A DNA stretch of 64,000 nt from Erigeron canadensis (lineage: Eukaryota; Streptophyta; Magnoliopsida; Asterales; Asteraceae), in NCBI RefSeq assembly GCF_010389155.1, contig NC_057763.1, positions 5,270,649 to 5,334,648 on the forward strand. Direction: 5' to 3'. The notes below the pieces were generated by a model. The model saw nothing but the letters and a program-made list of their open reading frames with translations, did not search any database and was not told where the DNA came from. Each line of letters starts with the position of its first letter. Within the stretch, counting starts at the first letter, position 1. Positions 24,638 through 37,092 of the stretch are shown one piece after another. The translations under genes were made by a program, and so were the position numbers.

Positions 24638-26784
24638 TCATCTTCCTTGAAATTGTATGGGCCTTCCCATTTTGGACATGCGTCCCTTTATGGTGTTTAT
24701 GGTCGCTACCCCGGCCGGTGTGGGAAACTTAACCATCCCATGGATAGTTGATAGAACGGCTCGGAATTTCTGCATGGATGGCTTACCTAGCAACACATTG
24801 TATGGTGAGGGTGCTCGAACAATTGTGAAATCAACAACTTCGATTCTATGGAGAGGGTATTCACCCATCATTACCTCTATACTTACCTCTCCAATGGGCC
24901 AACTGGATTCTCCAAAGAAACCAACTAGTGGCCCCAAAGGTGGGTGTTTGAGGTTTTTAATTCTTTGTGGGAGTTTGTTGAAGCAATGCTCATAAATAAT
25001 GTCAGTAGAGCTCCCATTATCTAAATATATTTTTCCAGCTTCAAAGTTTGCCAAGTGGGCATGTATGATCACAGGATTTAAGGATATTATTTCCACTTAT
25101 GGAAAAGAAACTGGAACCATAGTCCAATCCTTCAGCATTCCTGGATCTCTTATTTGGTGGACCATACAAACATGTCCTTCTGCCAGACCTGGATCATCAT
25201 TGTTTTCTTTTTTGATTGGTGCCTTCTGCCATGTAAAGGTTTTCTTTGTAGGAGTTTTTCTTCCTTACTTGGCTCCAGGAACAAGATGCTCTAACTTTCC
25301 TTCTTCTAAAGCCCTTTTGATTTCTACTTGGAGTTCTCTTCACTCATTAGTATTATGACCATGATCCTCATGAAAGTCACAATATTTATTCATGTTTTTT
25401 TTTGCAGATATCACAGGGGGAGGGGGCTTGAAAGTTGAGCCTACCCTCTTAGTTTTTAAAATCTCTTTTGGAGATTTTGTTAAGTTCACAAGATGGACAC
25501 TTTTGGCATATTGAGGGGGCCTCTTATCTCTTCTATCATCTGGATGTTCATCTCTTCTTGTATCTTTTCTGTAATCTTCCCGGCAGCCATCTCTGCTGAT
25601 ATCAAAATGAGACCTTTTCCCCCCAGTGGAACCTACCCATGACTTATCCTTCCTTATCATCCCTCTCACTAACGTAGAAGTTTCTCTCGAGCGGAGATAG
25701 TAATAGGCTCGATCGATGGCTTCTTTGAAAGTCTTAGGAACTTTTGTAGTCAACTATTCTTCGAGGCCTCCAGGTCAAGAGCGAAGCCTGAGATCTGTTG
25801 ACTCTCTGGCAGACCAGGTATCCTTTGACATTCTTGAGTGAACCTTAAGATAAAGTCTCTGATTGGCTCATTCTCCCATTGCCTTATTAAGTGGGCTTCC
25901 AAGTAGTTATGTTGGCGCTTCTTCTGTTGAAAGAAATTGGCTACAATTTTTTCTTTCAAATCCTGAAAGTCATTTATACTTCTTTCAGGTAAGCCCGTAA
26001 ACCAATCTCTAGCATGTTTTTGTAATGTTCCAGGAAACAAGTGACAAACCACAGGGTCTACCCACTTTTCCATGAGTATTGCTTGGTCATATAATGCTAA
26101 GTGGTCTTCTGGATCCCTGGTGCCATCATAAGTCCCCACAACTGAAGGAACTTTTTGGCTATCTGGGAATGGGTATACTGCAATGCAGTCATAAAATCTA
26201 GACTTGACAGCGGATCTTGGAATAATTACAACTCGTGTTCGCTCCCCAACTTCTTCATCAGACAACACTCTTAACATTTTCAACAGTTCCGTTGCCGGGT
26301 TTGGTGGTGGTGTTGGTTCTGGACGAGATTGTTGCTTCTTAAGCTGTTTCACCATTAAAGACATCAATGATTCCACAGCCCCCTTAGGGATTGTTGGAGG
26401 AGGTGGAGATGGAGGTGGAGTTGGTTTGAGTATATTGGTGAATTGTGATAACCAATCTTGGTTGGGTTGTGTTGTAGCTGGAGAGGTATGTGTTGGGGGA
26501 GGTGGCTGAGAGGACTCCCCCACAAGCTTTAGCAATTCTACCAGGTGGCTTTCCTGGACAATAATGGTCCCATATGAGCTAGGGACAGATTGCTCAACTA
26601 AGATTACTTGGTCACTTTCAAGTGGAGCAGATTTGACGGGATTCGGTGTGGCAGAAATTGTTGGAATGACATTTAGAGTCTGAGGACCCTTGTTTTTTAA
26701 CAACCCTTGGGTGTTGGTGACAGAGTCACCTATACCTAAAAATGAGGTGGTGGATGAGGATGATGTTCCTCTTATGAAAAACAT
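24638..26784 (-). pseudogene. Gypsy gag and retropepsin-like protease, broken
   Basis: The gag part (26784-25750) starts with a Pro-rich stretch and has the retrotransposon gag core: DPEDHLALYDQAILM, HLFPGTLQKHARDWFTGLP, then LIRQWENEPIRDFILRFTQ. After a frame change and stop near 25750, the same protein continues (25753-25340) to a CCHC-like knuckle, CDFHEDHGHNTNE, where a TGA replaces or precedes the last cysteine. The frame runs on through three more stops to the protease block (25096-24638), with LDNGSSTDIIYEHCF, a retropepsin-like active site in which the Asp-Ser/Asn-Gly order is kept, and YNVLLGKPSM. Lineage within Ty3-gypsy cannot be assigned without RT. Confidence 0.82.
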
Positions 26785-27130
26785 TGACCCTATGGTACCC
26801 GAGTTTAGGGGGGTCTTGTAGTAACTACATCCTTAGACGAGTATTGGATTCTCGATCTAACATCCAATAAAATTTTATCAGAGATTCTCTTTTCACCCTG
26901 GGTATGCTCACTAGCTAGTAGTTTGTATAGTTATGAGAGGTAGAGGAGTAATGGTGGTGTCTTTTTGAGACTTTTTACCACCACTTGTCCCAACCTTCAT
27001 AGATCCAGGTGAAGTTATTTTTGAGAGTGGAGTTTCTTCCCTGGCCATGCAAGACCAATAAAAGGAGGAATGAAATGGTGATTTTTGATTTTACAGTAAT
27101 GGAATCCGTTCAATAAATGGGTCCCACGGA

Positions 27131-27139
27131 TGGCGCCAA
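27131..27139 (-). other. tRNA primer-binding site of the gypsy element
   Basis: On the minus strand TTGGCGCCA directly follows the LTR end TTCAAACA. TTGGCGCC-type primer-binding sites are common in plant gypsy elements. Confidence 0.7.
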
Positions 27140-27513
27140 TGTTTGAACCTAAATTGATTGGCTCAGTGACGGACTAAAATTACACAATCATCACAACTCC
27201 TGATAATGTGCAAACCTAACAAGCTCTTAGCGAGCTTAAGGTGGCAATGATTGTGTAATAAATATTATATGAATCTTGATTGCTTATAAGTATTGGATGT
27301 GATTGAATTGAATTTAATGTCTTCCTGACGATTCTTGAACATGTATTTATATAGGAATATTTAGAGAACTTCATAGGCCTCTTTCTAATATTCTTATATA
27401 GTGAATTAGCTTTTGTAGTAATAACATACAGTATGAATACGTTTATACATAGAGGTTGGGTCCATATTCACATGTCATGTTATTCAGTGTATGCATTGGG
27501 CTTAACCCATACA
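27140..27513 (-). repeat. 5' LTR of the gypsy element
   Basis: On the minus strand it runs from TGTATGGGTT (inferred) to TTCAAACA, about 374 bp, with TATATAAATA at about 27343-27352 as promoter. The internal end is firm because of the adjacent primer-binding site; the outer end is inferred from a TG start. Confidence 0.6.
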
Positions 27514-28066
27514 ATGAGTCAAACGAGTCGACCCCTTCCTTATTCATAAGTTATAAATATATACGAGTATTAGATATATAGAGAGAGGGGGAGAGCGGCG
27601 CAAGTAGGGAAGAAAAGGAATAATTGCTCCTAGTAGACCCGTGATATAATCCAATCCGGAGGTAGGATCCAGGTAGATCGCGAATCAATCTTTACCCTAA
27701 TTCTGACCCGGGTTACACATATATATAAGAAATGGAGCGGGCAGAACCGCATAAAGAAACAAGGAGCAAATCGATCTCTATATTAATTTTTTGGCCGACC
27801 CTAATGAATCCGACCCGCTTGCTCATCCGGTTGTAGCCTATTGGTATGGATGCTCTGGATCGACTTTTTATATATGTATTTGTTTATTTTGTGCTGACCC
27901 GAAACTAGATCCATTTGCTATTCTCACCCGAATATGTTTCATCTCGCCCAGTTGTTGACCTGGGTAAACTTTTATCTTGCCCGGGCAATGTTTGTAACAA
28001 CTTTTTCGTTTTCAAGACATGTTTTTGATCTAAGCTTATAACCCCCGGATATCTATACGGGATCAA
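27514..28066. other. Non-coding region between the gypsy LTR and repeat copy B
   Basis: More GC-rich than its surroundings (GACCCG motifs recur). No ORF or RNA gene recognised. Confidence 0.4.
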
Positions 28067-29438
28067 CATGAAATTTTTTAAATGGGATAAGATAAAGGCT
28101 GCAACTCCAATATGGACAATTGAAAATAGAGTCAAGAACAAACACATAGTAGCGTAACAAAAATGTAATGAAACATTCAAATTCAGCATGTATATATTTT
28201 TTAGGGAAAAATCCATAAAAAGGTAAATTTTTTACACAAATTTCCTATTAAAGGCAAGCTATTTAGTTTTTGTCAATTTAAAAAATCTCGTTTTTTAAAA
28301 CTTCGCAATCAAGGGAACATTGTTAGTTTTTAACGTCAGTGTTTCGTTAAGTACCACGTCACCACTGCCACGTCATCAAATTTGCTTATGTGGCATTTGA
28401 CTTTGACTAAAAATACATATATACAAATCTCTAACCTCATCCATCATCTTAAAAAAACAAAACAACAGCCATACCTAGTTATTTTCGAATCATCAAAACC
28501 CGTGATTGATTGACTAGTCGAATATGCCTACTTAAAAGCACACCCGTTACACACAAAATCCACCGTCCCACTTTTTGCAATTGTGAATTAATTGATATGT
28601 ATGATCACTACCATATTTAGAAGAATTAAATCATAAATCGACCGGAGCAGGATAAGTAAATTTGACCGCCAAACACCATAATTTAAGTACCACAGACTTA
28701 AGTCGAGACATTGACCACAATTAGAAGAACCGACCGGAGCAAGTTTGATTTGGTGATTGGTTGTTATTTTTGGTAGGTGCTAATCAAAGAGAAAATGAGT
28801 TAATGGGTCTTACAAATGATTTGTAATAACAAGGAAACACACAAAATCAAATACATATAAGAGAAAATCATATATAATGTATTTTTAGTCAAATTCAAAT
28901 GCCACATAAGCAAATTTGATGTTGTGGCAGCGATGACGTGATATTTAACGGAGAGCTGGCGTTAAAAACTAACGATATTTCCTTTATTGCAAATATTTTA
29001 AAAATGGAATCCTTTAAATAGACGAAAACTAAATAAGTTCACTTTAATAAAAAGTTTGTGTAAAAAGGTTAAGTTTTTATGGATTTTTTTCCTATTTTTT
29101 AAGTCATAGATTCATTTGTTTACATTGAAGACAATTGTTTTTAAAAATAAGAACAAGTAAATAGAATTTACCTTCAAACGTTTGTTACATATTACAATGT
29201 AAAAGAAAAAAAAAACCATCGCAACGCTCCCATTTTGTCGCCAAAAGAAAAGAAATGTAGCCAAGCCAAAGGCCAAAGCCAATCCAAACTCATTCTAATT
29301 TCTTCGTCAACTCTCACATATTGATTTTTATGTGCTACCAAACAAGTGAAACTATAAACTATTTCATTTTTACTTTCCTATCCCATGTCTTTCTACCAAA
29401 GTACCCAACACAAACACGGTTTCCTTTTAAACCATAAT
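28067..29438 (+). repeat. Dispersed repeat, copy B (split by a Mutator-like element)
   Basis: Outer parts 28067-28203 and 29093-29438 match copy A (22471-22914) closely. Copy B also has a ~25-bp insertion near 28170-28192 relative to copy A. Confidence 0.8.
28204..29092. mobile_element. 889-bp long-TIR Mutator-like element with 9-bp target duplication
   Basis: The left end GGGAAAAATCCATAAAAA pairs with the right end (complement GGAAAAAAATCCATAAAAA), and inverted similarity extends over 200 bp on each side (ACGTCA, CCACGTCATC, GCTTATGTGGCATTTGACTT blocks). TATTTTTTA flanks both sides (28195-28203 and 29093-29101), the 9-bp duplication typical of Mutator elements. Repeat copy A keeps the uninterrupted site. 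No transposase ORF; non-autonomous. Confidence 0.88.
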
Positions 29439-31000
29439 AGGAGTACTCCGGGATATAAACCAGGGCAACTGATGTGTGAAATCTAGTTATAAAATTTATA
29501 AAACACGAATCACTGGAAAACTGACTACAATACACTTACGGGCGGTATACCCATTCGTATGCAGTATAATAACCGATAAATTCGAGATCATTCACAAGGA
29601 CTTTTGTAAGCAATTGTCTAAATAAAGTGATTCAAGAAAGAGGGGGTTTTGTGGCCGAATTGCCACTCTGCAAAAGTTAGTTGAAAAAGTCAGTAATCCC
29701 TCAGGATTAATCGAAAGAAGAATTTTGTTGTTGAATTTCGCAGAATAATTTAAAAGGACACCTACTTGGATCAGCTCACATGCCAATTATCGGGTCTAAA
29801 CATTACTTGCGGTTGTTGAACGACTCAAATGATAGACAAGACGAACTTCCGTTATACTTGACACTTTAATTGCTCTAAGTATAGTTATCGCTTCCGCGTT
29901 TAATTTCTATTCAAAACAATTAAGCCTTAAGATCCCGAGTTGATTTTTACGATTTAACCTATAAAAGCTTTCTTCCGAACTGCTTATTCACCTAATCAGA
30001 TTCCTCTATCATAAGTGTTTACACATTCAAAGTGAATTTAATTGTTTAAATTCTTTATCGTTAGTTTCTTCCGAACTCCAACGACTTTAGGTTAATTATA
30101 GACCGATCAACTTTTTCATAAACCAATTGACAATGACATAGATTTCTTCCGAACTTCTAATTACAATTATCAATCAATAAATATAAAAGATAAAAACAAT
30201 ATTTAAACTCAAATAAACATGGATCTTCGATTAAATATAAAAAACTTGTTCAACGATTGCAGGTAACATTAAATTGACCCTAGGACATGTTCACTACCCA
30301 AGCGGGTGTTGAAGAATTTAGCTACTAATAATGAAAAGATAAAAACAAACAATAATATATGAAAACATATTGTACCGATTGTTGAAATCGTTTGAGAATG
30401 ATAAACAATAGCTAAATAAATCTCCAATCGTGCTAGCAATCTTCAAAGAATGTTTGCAGATGAAAAGCCCTTGAAAAATATGCTAAAAATTGGCTGGAAA
30501 GGCAAAAGTAGGGTTTTGGAATGATTAAGCATGCTATTTATAAGTTTCCAAAAATCCTTGCGCAGATTCGGCATAAGCTGCGGGGCAGCTAGTAAGCTGC
30601 GACGCAGCTCACCTTGACCGTTGTTGACTATTTGACTTTTGTTGACTCAGTCTGGAAAAGAACTAGAGGTGCTGCTGCGCAGCTATACGCTTCTGTTTTA
30701 GAGCTGTTGCGCTGCTCTTCTTGATTTCAGCTTTGACTTTTGTTGACTTGTTGCAATCTTCATCCAAATGCTTCGGCAATCATCCGTAAGCACTCATTTC
30801 ACTTCAAGAATGTCGTTTTCTTCAGAAATACGCTCAAATAACTGTTAGTAACCTGAAACACTAACAAATACCATAAACGCGCCAATTGTATACAAAAACA
30901 ACTCAATAAACATGTTAAATCAACCATATTAGCTGTGGGAAATGGGTATAAGATACGACATATCAGCAACAAAAGTGAAGCATACAGCGATGCCGTCCGT
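29439..31000. repeat. Non-coding repetitive DNA, probably retrotransposon-derived
   Basis: A GGGCGGTATACCCATTCG-type stretch near 29540 and repeated TTTCTTCCGAACT motifs (29970, 30065, 30140) are typical of plant repetitive DNA I have seen near LTR elements. GCAGCT-rich palindromic stretches occur at 30570-30720. There are no LTR ends and no coding signal, so the class is uncertain. Confidence 0.35.
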
Positions 31001-33715
31001 TTTCATTTCGTGGAAGTCCCCGGCAGAGCAAAGGTCTTGCATGTATGACATGATCACCCAAAACATAGTCTACTAGTCAACGATGTCGGTATAAGTCAAT
31101 ATTAATCTTTGCAACAAAAAATGACTTGATATTAACTATAACTAAACAAATAATGACTTGAACCAAAGGCGAAACTATATTGAAAACAAAGATAGCATGC
31201 ACTATGAGTCCGCTCAGTCTATTAGTATACAAATCTTAATTTGTGATAATAAATGGGTCATCACACACAGGTATTGTCAAATCGTTCAGCATCACTTTCT
31301 CACTGCTACTATTCTCATTTCCACCTAACTTTACATTCACAAATACCTCATTATATACCAAAATTTCCAATCAAAATATTTATAATTAAAATAAATATAA
31401 AAAAGGGCCCATTAGAGCTTCACCGAGGTTCCTACTTCCTACTTAAATAGTATTCTCATAGTCTCTTAGTTTGAACGAGTATATTTCTATCGTGCAGTTT
31501 GTGTTCGGATCATTCCAGTTCGACGTACTAGTGGTTTAGTTGGCTCGGAATCACATCGGGATCGATTCTAAATCATAAGTATCCTATAATAAATTGTATC
31601 ATTGGATTAAAAAACATACAGATATTATTATTTGGAATAATGCACCCACTTGCCAACCGAATTAGATCGTGATGACTGTTTTTCTATAGTTTTGTGAAAG
31701 CCACATGCAAGTCATGTGCCCGATCATTAATCATTATCATGCCTTCAACCAAAACTAAAATTTGTCCAGGATAATGCCAACTACAACCTTAACAAACAAT
31801 TAAATAAAAACGATTATAAAAGGCTATGTGTCCCCATACGTGACTATTGATTAGTGTTTTTTTTTACAAATGTCTGAAGAATTTAATAATTTTTTCCGAT
31901 TCTTACAACTAAACATACTTACAAAAGGAATTTATAGAATTTGATTCTAATTTTATTATAATTCGCAGAAATAAGCACATCATACATGTTCACTGGCCTA
32001 CATATACACTTAAACTTGTAATTAACTTTTTGTTTATACACAACTAGTAGTAGCTCCTTGATTTTTACTTCCATTAACACATTGATTTTTTTTAGTTTTT
32101 TAAATTATGAGTTTATGGTACGTGCATAAACACAAATATTAACATTTAACACACACTACAAATATTAACATATATATATATATATATATACCACTAGGGA
32201 TAGAAGGTGTTTGATTAATATTTTTATTATCATGTTACAAACAAATTGCTAGGAAGATTCTTTTGTATATGGTCTGATATTTGGGTATGACTGGCGTCTG
32301 TGCTGGTGATGGTTGAAGGAAAGTACTCGTGCAAATATAATATGAAAAATAATATATGTAAGCATTACTTTATTTATTTCTTTTAAGGAAAATTAAAAAA
32401 AAAAAAAAATGTTAGGAAGATTTTGTACTTATCATTAGTTGGAGGGCCAAAAGTTTGAGGGTAAGTTAATTAATTTGGGATCGATTGTCTAGCTACAGTT
32501 TTCTTTCAAAAGAGAATCCTAGTTAAGTAACATGAGGGGTTAATTTTAGATATGTAACAGCAGGATTTAATATTAACGGGGTGGGAAAGGGAATACTCAT
32601 CCAAAAATTGATAAAGAAATAGAACCTGAGGATTGGTCCCCCTTGCTCCCCTTTTGATACCATCTATGCATGTGACGTAAGAATATAATTCTAGGTATTG
32701 TGGAGAAGGGCATAACTACAATACGAGGCAAACGAAGTGGCCGGTAAAAGTCTTGGAGTACAATAGTACATTAAACAAATTGAATTTTAGAAAATCGTAG
32801 TGAAAGTTAAAGAAAAAACGTGAAAATACAATAATATAATGGTTGAGAAAACTGTAATTTTCATTCTACAACAAACAATAAAGATTAATATATTGTACTT
32901 TGCTAGCTAGTAATGACTTTTACGACATTATTACCTATATATAGCTAGAAATAAAGAAACTTCTCAGTATCGCCTTTCGCTAGTTTTGAGTCATAACATA
33001 CCTCATGAGACTTGAGACTTTGCTAACTACCTATATATATAGCTAGTTAGTATATATTGTAGATAGAATTCTGAATAAAGTAACGGTAAATAATTCGTGA
33101 AGTTGAGACTTGAGAGACACTTAAGTTTTACTCATGAGACAAAATTTCAAATCTTGTTAGGTATAAATTTATAGTGAGGATTTTTCTTTGGTATATATCG
33201 ATGTCTGACTCAGTAGACAACGGACTAGTTACTGTTGAGTTAAGACCTTATTATTTGACGGTTAGGGAATTTTATTATTCGAAAATCACTTAAAAAAAAA
33301 AAAAGATAAGGTTTAATAAGTGAACTGAAATGAGCATTCATATTCATATCAGGTAAACAAGAACACATGAAACCATTCTATTTGATGTTACTTACATTAA
33401 AGATGCACACAAATATGAGTATATACATGGAAAAATCCTTTAATTTCTAAAATCCTTTAATGCTTACAAATAAATCCTTTAATGTTTGGTATATACATGG
33501 AAAAATGCTTACAAATAAATGGTGATGGCCTCATATCTACGCCACTGAGATTTCTATACTAAAAGCCCTCATCCCTCAACGAACATTAAAATTTAAAAGT
33601 TAAGATCGACCTACCACATGCAATGTCTTGATTAATTTCTAAATTGTGACAAAACATTTAGGCCACCCTTTTACAGTTTTGTTTGTCATTTTTACATTAT
33701 TATATACTATATATA
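31001..33715. other. Intergenic AT-rich region
   Basis: It contains a (TA)n tract at about 32167-32190 and poly(A) at 32395-32409. No supported gene or bounded element. Confidence 0.45.
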
Positions 33716-33866
33716 TACAGGGGATGAGAATACAAGGTTGTCGGATATTACTCACATATTGTTTTTTTAATCCATAAAAATCATGGGGCCCATACATTTA
33801 TTCATTAAACAAGAAATAATAAAATATTAGTATGTGAGAGGTTATATATATATATATATGTATATA
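33716..33866. repeat. Relative of the adjacent palindromic MITE
   Basis: GGATGAGAATACAAGGTTGTC and ATCCATAAAAATCATGGGGCCCAT match blocks of the element at 33868-34052. It is probably an older, decayed copy between TA-rich runs. Confidence 0.4.
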
Positions 33867-33867
33867 T

Positions 33868-34052
33868 GGGGGAAGTGAGTATGGGGTTGTCCCCTATCTA
33901 AGCTTAGATGGAGAACCCCTCACATTTGGTTTTTATAATCATAAAAATCATAGGGGCCATGTATTTAAAATTCAGACAAATATTAAGATATTTGTATATG
34001 AGGGGTTCCCCATCTAAGCTTAGATGAGGGACAACTCCATACTTAATTTTCC
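33868..34052. mobile_element. Palindromic MITE (~185 bp) in TA-repeat DNA
   Basis: About 60 bp at each end form imperfect inverted repeats. Shared blocks are GTATGGGGTTGTCCC, ATCTAAGCTTAGATG and AACCCCTCA on the left, with complements on the right. (TA)n sequence flanks both sides, so the duplication cannot be read. Non-coding. Confidence 0.7.
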
Positions 34053-34084
<32 letters not shown>

Positions 34085-34129
34085 TCGTAAGAACAAATGT
34101 AAACTAATTGAACAGGTCAAATTGGATGT

Positions 34130-34910
34130 GCAACTTGGCCCATATGTAAACAATACTAGGGACTGGTCACTTGACCCAATTATTATTGGGTTAAGTATCC
34201 CGTAGTGTAAGCAACTTTGTAATTTTTTCTATTGTGTGTATGCATCAAAAAATTTAAACATTTTATGTAAGTATCTCGCTAAATTGAATGCTTAATGTAA
34301 AAATGTATACGTGACAACCATATGAGCTGTCACATAGAAGTTTTTGATTGGTTAACGTAAAATTTTTACATAAGTGTTCAATTTAGCGAGATACTTACAT
34401 ATAATGTACAAATTTTTTGATACTTACATACAATAATAAAAGTTGCAAAATTACTTATTATTTTATAAATTTAACATGGTACCACCGTCAATTTGATGTG
34501 GAGCAATGATGGAATGGATTTTATTGTCATGGATCACCGGGTTTCAAGTTGATTGAGATATAAATTATATTATGGATCACCAAGTTTGGAGATGGGGGGC
34601 TTGCTACCTAGCGCTGTTTGTGTTTTGCGGGCATATGTGATCATCTTTCGTCATTGAATTACCTCACATAATTGAGCTTTATTCATTGGTTGAAAAAAAA
34701 AATAAAAAAAAAAATACCTAATCATCATTGAAAAAGTAGTCATCTTCCAATCACACGCCTATTGTCGTTCCAGAAGGATCTTTTGTTTTTCGTTGTATTT
34801 TTCTTGGAAATAGAATTGGTTTGATAGTCTTGTTAGTTTCCTTCCAGCAATCCAACAAAACTCTAATCAATCGTTATGATTGTCTATTAATTTTGTAACT
34901 TATAATATGC
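34130..34910 (+). repeat. Diverged duplicated segment, copy 1
   Basis: ACTTGACCCA, TTTAACATGGTACCACC, GGAGATGGGGGGCTTGCTACCT and TCTATTAATTTTGTAACTTATA recur in the same order in 35835-36875. Copy 1 carries the MITE at 34207-34453; copy 2 carries the hAT-like element. Confidence 0.6.
34207..34453. mobile_element. 247-bp MITE with ~85-bp terminal inverted repeats
   Basis: The left arm contains ATGTAAGTATCTCGCTAAAT and the right arm ATTTAGCGAGATACTTACAT, with matching flanking blocks CATCAAAAAATTT / AAATTTTTTGATAC. It splits a segment whose paralogue at about 35860-35930 reads through without it. Non-coding; superfamily not determined. Confidence 0.75.
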
Positions 34911-35120
34911 ATTTGTCCTTGTTAGAATTGTATCGATCTGAGTTTGTATACATAAATTTTGTTAGAATTGTAACATAAATTTATGTTTGTATACATCCAA
35001 AGTCCGTCGAGTGGCAATGCTTTTAAAACATAACTGCATATAAGTAAGATTTCAAAATACAATGCTTTTAAAGCATGTTTTTGAAGGGTATATATAGTTA
35101 TGCCGCATTACTCTTATATA
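34911..35120. other. Intergenic
   Basis: AT-rich, with an imperfect repeat of TTGTTAGAATTGTA and TTTTAAA-CAT. Nothing else seen. Confidence 0.4.
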
Positions 35121-35834
35121 TAAATTAGATATATATAAAAATCACCCAAAAAGAAATTTTCAAGCTTTCAATATTTACTTAAGTTTGTTTTCCTAGACTC
35201 CTTCTGTTCAAACAATAGAAGTATATTAGATACGAGCATAGTGTCTGCGCGTTGCAACGGCTAGAAGGCGAGGACAATATAAAAGGGAGGCGGTGGTAGA
35301 GATCGGGGCGTGGTGGAGAAGGAGGGCGGCGGTGGAGGGTGATAGAAGGTCGAGGAAAGCGTGTAATGATTAGAAAGAAGGTAGGGGTGTAAGAGTATTA
35401 TGGGAATACTGAAAAAAAATGCTTAATTTCCAAAAATAAAAAAAGCAATATGCTTTATAGAGGAGTATAGATATATATAAATTAGATATATATGAAAATC
35501 ACCCAAAAAGAAATTTTCAAGCTTTCAATATTTACTTAAGTTTGTTTTCCTAGACTCCTTCTGTTCAAACAATAGAAGTATATTAGATACGAACATAGTG
35601 TCCGCGCGTTGCATGGCTAGAAGGCGAGGACAATATAAAAGGGAGGCGGTGGTAGAGATCGGGGCGTGGTGGAGAAGGAGGGCGGCGGCGGAGGGTGATA
35701 GAAGGTCGAGGAGAGCGTGTAATGATTAGAAAGAAGGTAGGGGTGTAAGAGTATTATGGAAATACTGAAAAAAATGCTTAATTTTTAAAAATAAAAAAAG
35801 CAATATGCTTTATAGAAGAGTATAAATAGATGAT
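35121..35834 (+). repeat. 357-bp tandem duplication containing Helitron remnants
   Basis: Units 35121-35477 and 35478-35834 are nearly identical, differing at scattered bases. Each unit carries a ~238-bp sequence with Helitron-like ends on the minus strand: a TCTATACTCCTCTATAAAG start at 35470 (copy 1) and a GTTGCAACGCGCAGACAC 3' region near 35240-35262, in which the expected final CTAG reads CTCG in unit 1 and TTCG in unit 2. The G-rich GGAGGCGGTGGTAG core is non-coding. Confidence 0.8.
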
Positions 35835-36875
35835 AAATTAAGGTCCATTAGGACTGGTTTACTTGACCCAGTTATTTTATGATTTAACATGGTGCCACCA
35901 TCAATTTGGTGTGATATATCGACAATGACGAAATAGATTGGTTAGTAATAGGCTATCAGTTTAAACCCGAGACATAATGAGTTTTACTATAATGGGTCTT
36001 GGAGCGACCTGAAGACAGTGTTGTAAATAAAGGTTTTAAAAGCTGTTATAAAGGCGTTATAATGCTTAAAGGTGGTCTCCCGTTACATTATGTGTCTTGT
36101 AGAGTAGATTTAAAGGTTGCATTCAAAAAGAATCAAATAACAAACTTTACGAGGCTAAGGTCATGGATAATAGATAGATACATATATTTAACTTAATGAT
36201 TTTGTGTTTAATAGACTAATTTTGGTTTTGAAACCAATACAAATAACGTATGAAACAAATTGATTACTTGGTTTACATAAAACCACCAATATTTTTGGGT
36301 AGGTACATTATTATTGTAATATTTAATAAATAAAAATTCCTTTAAAAATAAGTATAGGTATTTTATGTTATACTTTTTAGTTTTTTATGGTTATTGAATT
36401 ATTTTGTAGAGATATTTGTAGTATATATCCTTTAAAAAAGAAATTCTTTTGTAATTTATAGTCTTCGTTATAACGTCGATATATATTCGCGAAATGAGAT
36501 TTATCCTTAAAGGTGGTCAGCCGCCGAGTGACCGCCGACCATTATTTACAACCTTGCCCGGAGATGATGGGCCTGGGCTACCTAACCTTGTCTGCGTTTC
36601 TCAGAAGTATACTATCGTTTTTCGTCATCTCCGGATAACCGGACTTTTTTCGTTGGTGGTTCGAATGGAAATTCAAACACATAACACCATTGCAGTAATC
36701 ACACTCTAGTCACACAAGCATATTGTCGTTGAGATCAACTTAATCTGATAGGACTTTTTTTCATTAAATCTTTTGTATTTAAAGTTGGTCCGATATTTTT
36801 TTAGTCTCTTTTATGTACTCCCACAAAACTTTTTAATCAATCATCATGACAGTCTATTAGTTTGGAACTTATAAA
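35835..36875 (+). repeat. Diverged duplicated segment, copy 2
   Basis: Partner of 34130-34910. After removing the hAT-like insertion 36016-36556, the sequence is collinear with copy 1 (GGTGCCACCATCAATTTGG, GGGCTACCT, TCTATTAGTTTGGAACTTATA). Confidence 0.6.
36016..36556. mobile_element. 541-bp non-autonomous hAT-like transposon
   Basis: The ends are CAGTGTTGTAAATA and, as complement, CAAGGTTGTAAATA (12 of 14 matching). The flanking octamers CCTGAAGA (36008-36015) and CCCGGAGA (36557-36564) differ by two transitions, fitting a decayed 8-bp hAT target duplication. Copy 1 of the duplicated segment has the corresponding site unfilled near 34588. Repeated CTTAAAGGTGGTC blocks near both ends; no transposase ORF. 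Confidence 0.7.
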
Positions 36876-37092
36876 AAATTATTTTGGTAAACATTTTTTT
36901 TGAAAAAAATATCATTTTGACAAATAACTTTAAAAATAAATCATTTTGATAAAATTTTCTTCATTTACGCCATTTTGGTTTTCGACAACTACGAGTATAT
37001 ACTTTTAGAAATTTTATTCATATAGTTTTGGCATTAATACGAGTTGTAAATGAGTGGATACAAAATTTTTTGTTTAGTTAATATAAATATAT

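Larger units (their letters stand above)
24638..27513 (-). mobile_element. Truncated Ty3-gypsy retrotransposon (5' LTR, PBS, gag, protease)
   Basis: Read on the minus strand, the order is 5' LTR (27513-27140), primer-binding site, leader, gag and protease. The element stops after protease with no RT, RNase H or integrase. Several stops and a frame change show it is dead. Confidence 0.8.

Noticed and set aside
26204..26509. Gly-rich ORF opposite to gag
   Set aside because: It is the antisense shadow of the proline-rich gag N-terminus.
22471..29438. Repeat copies A and B as the LTRs of one retrotransposon
   Set aside because: Ends are not TG/CA, no primer site follows copy A, and the gypsy element between them is in the opposite orientation with its own LTR and primer site.
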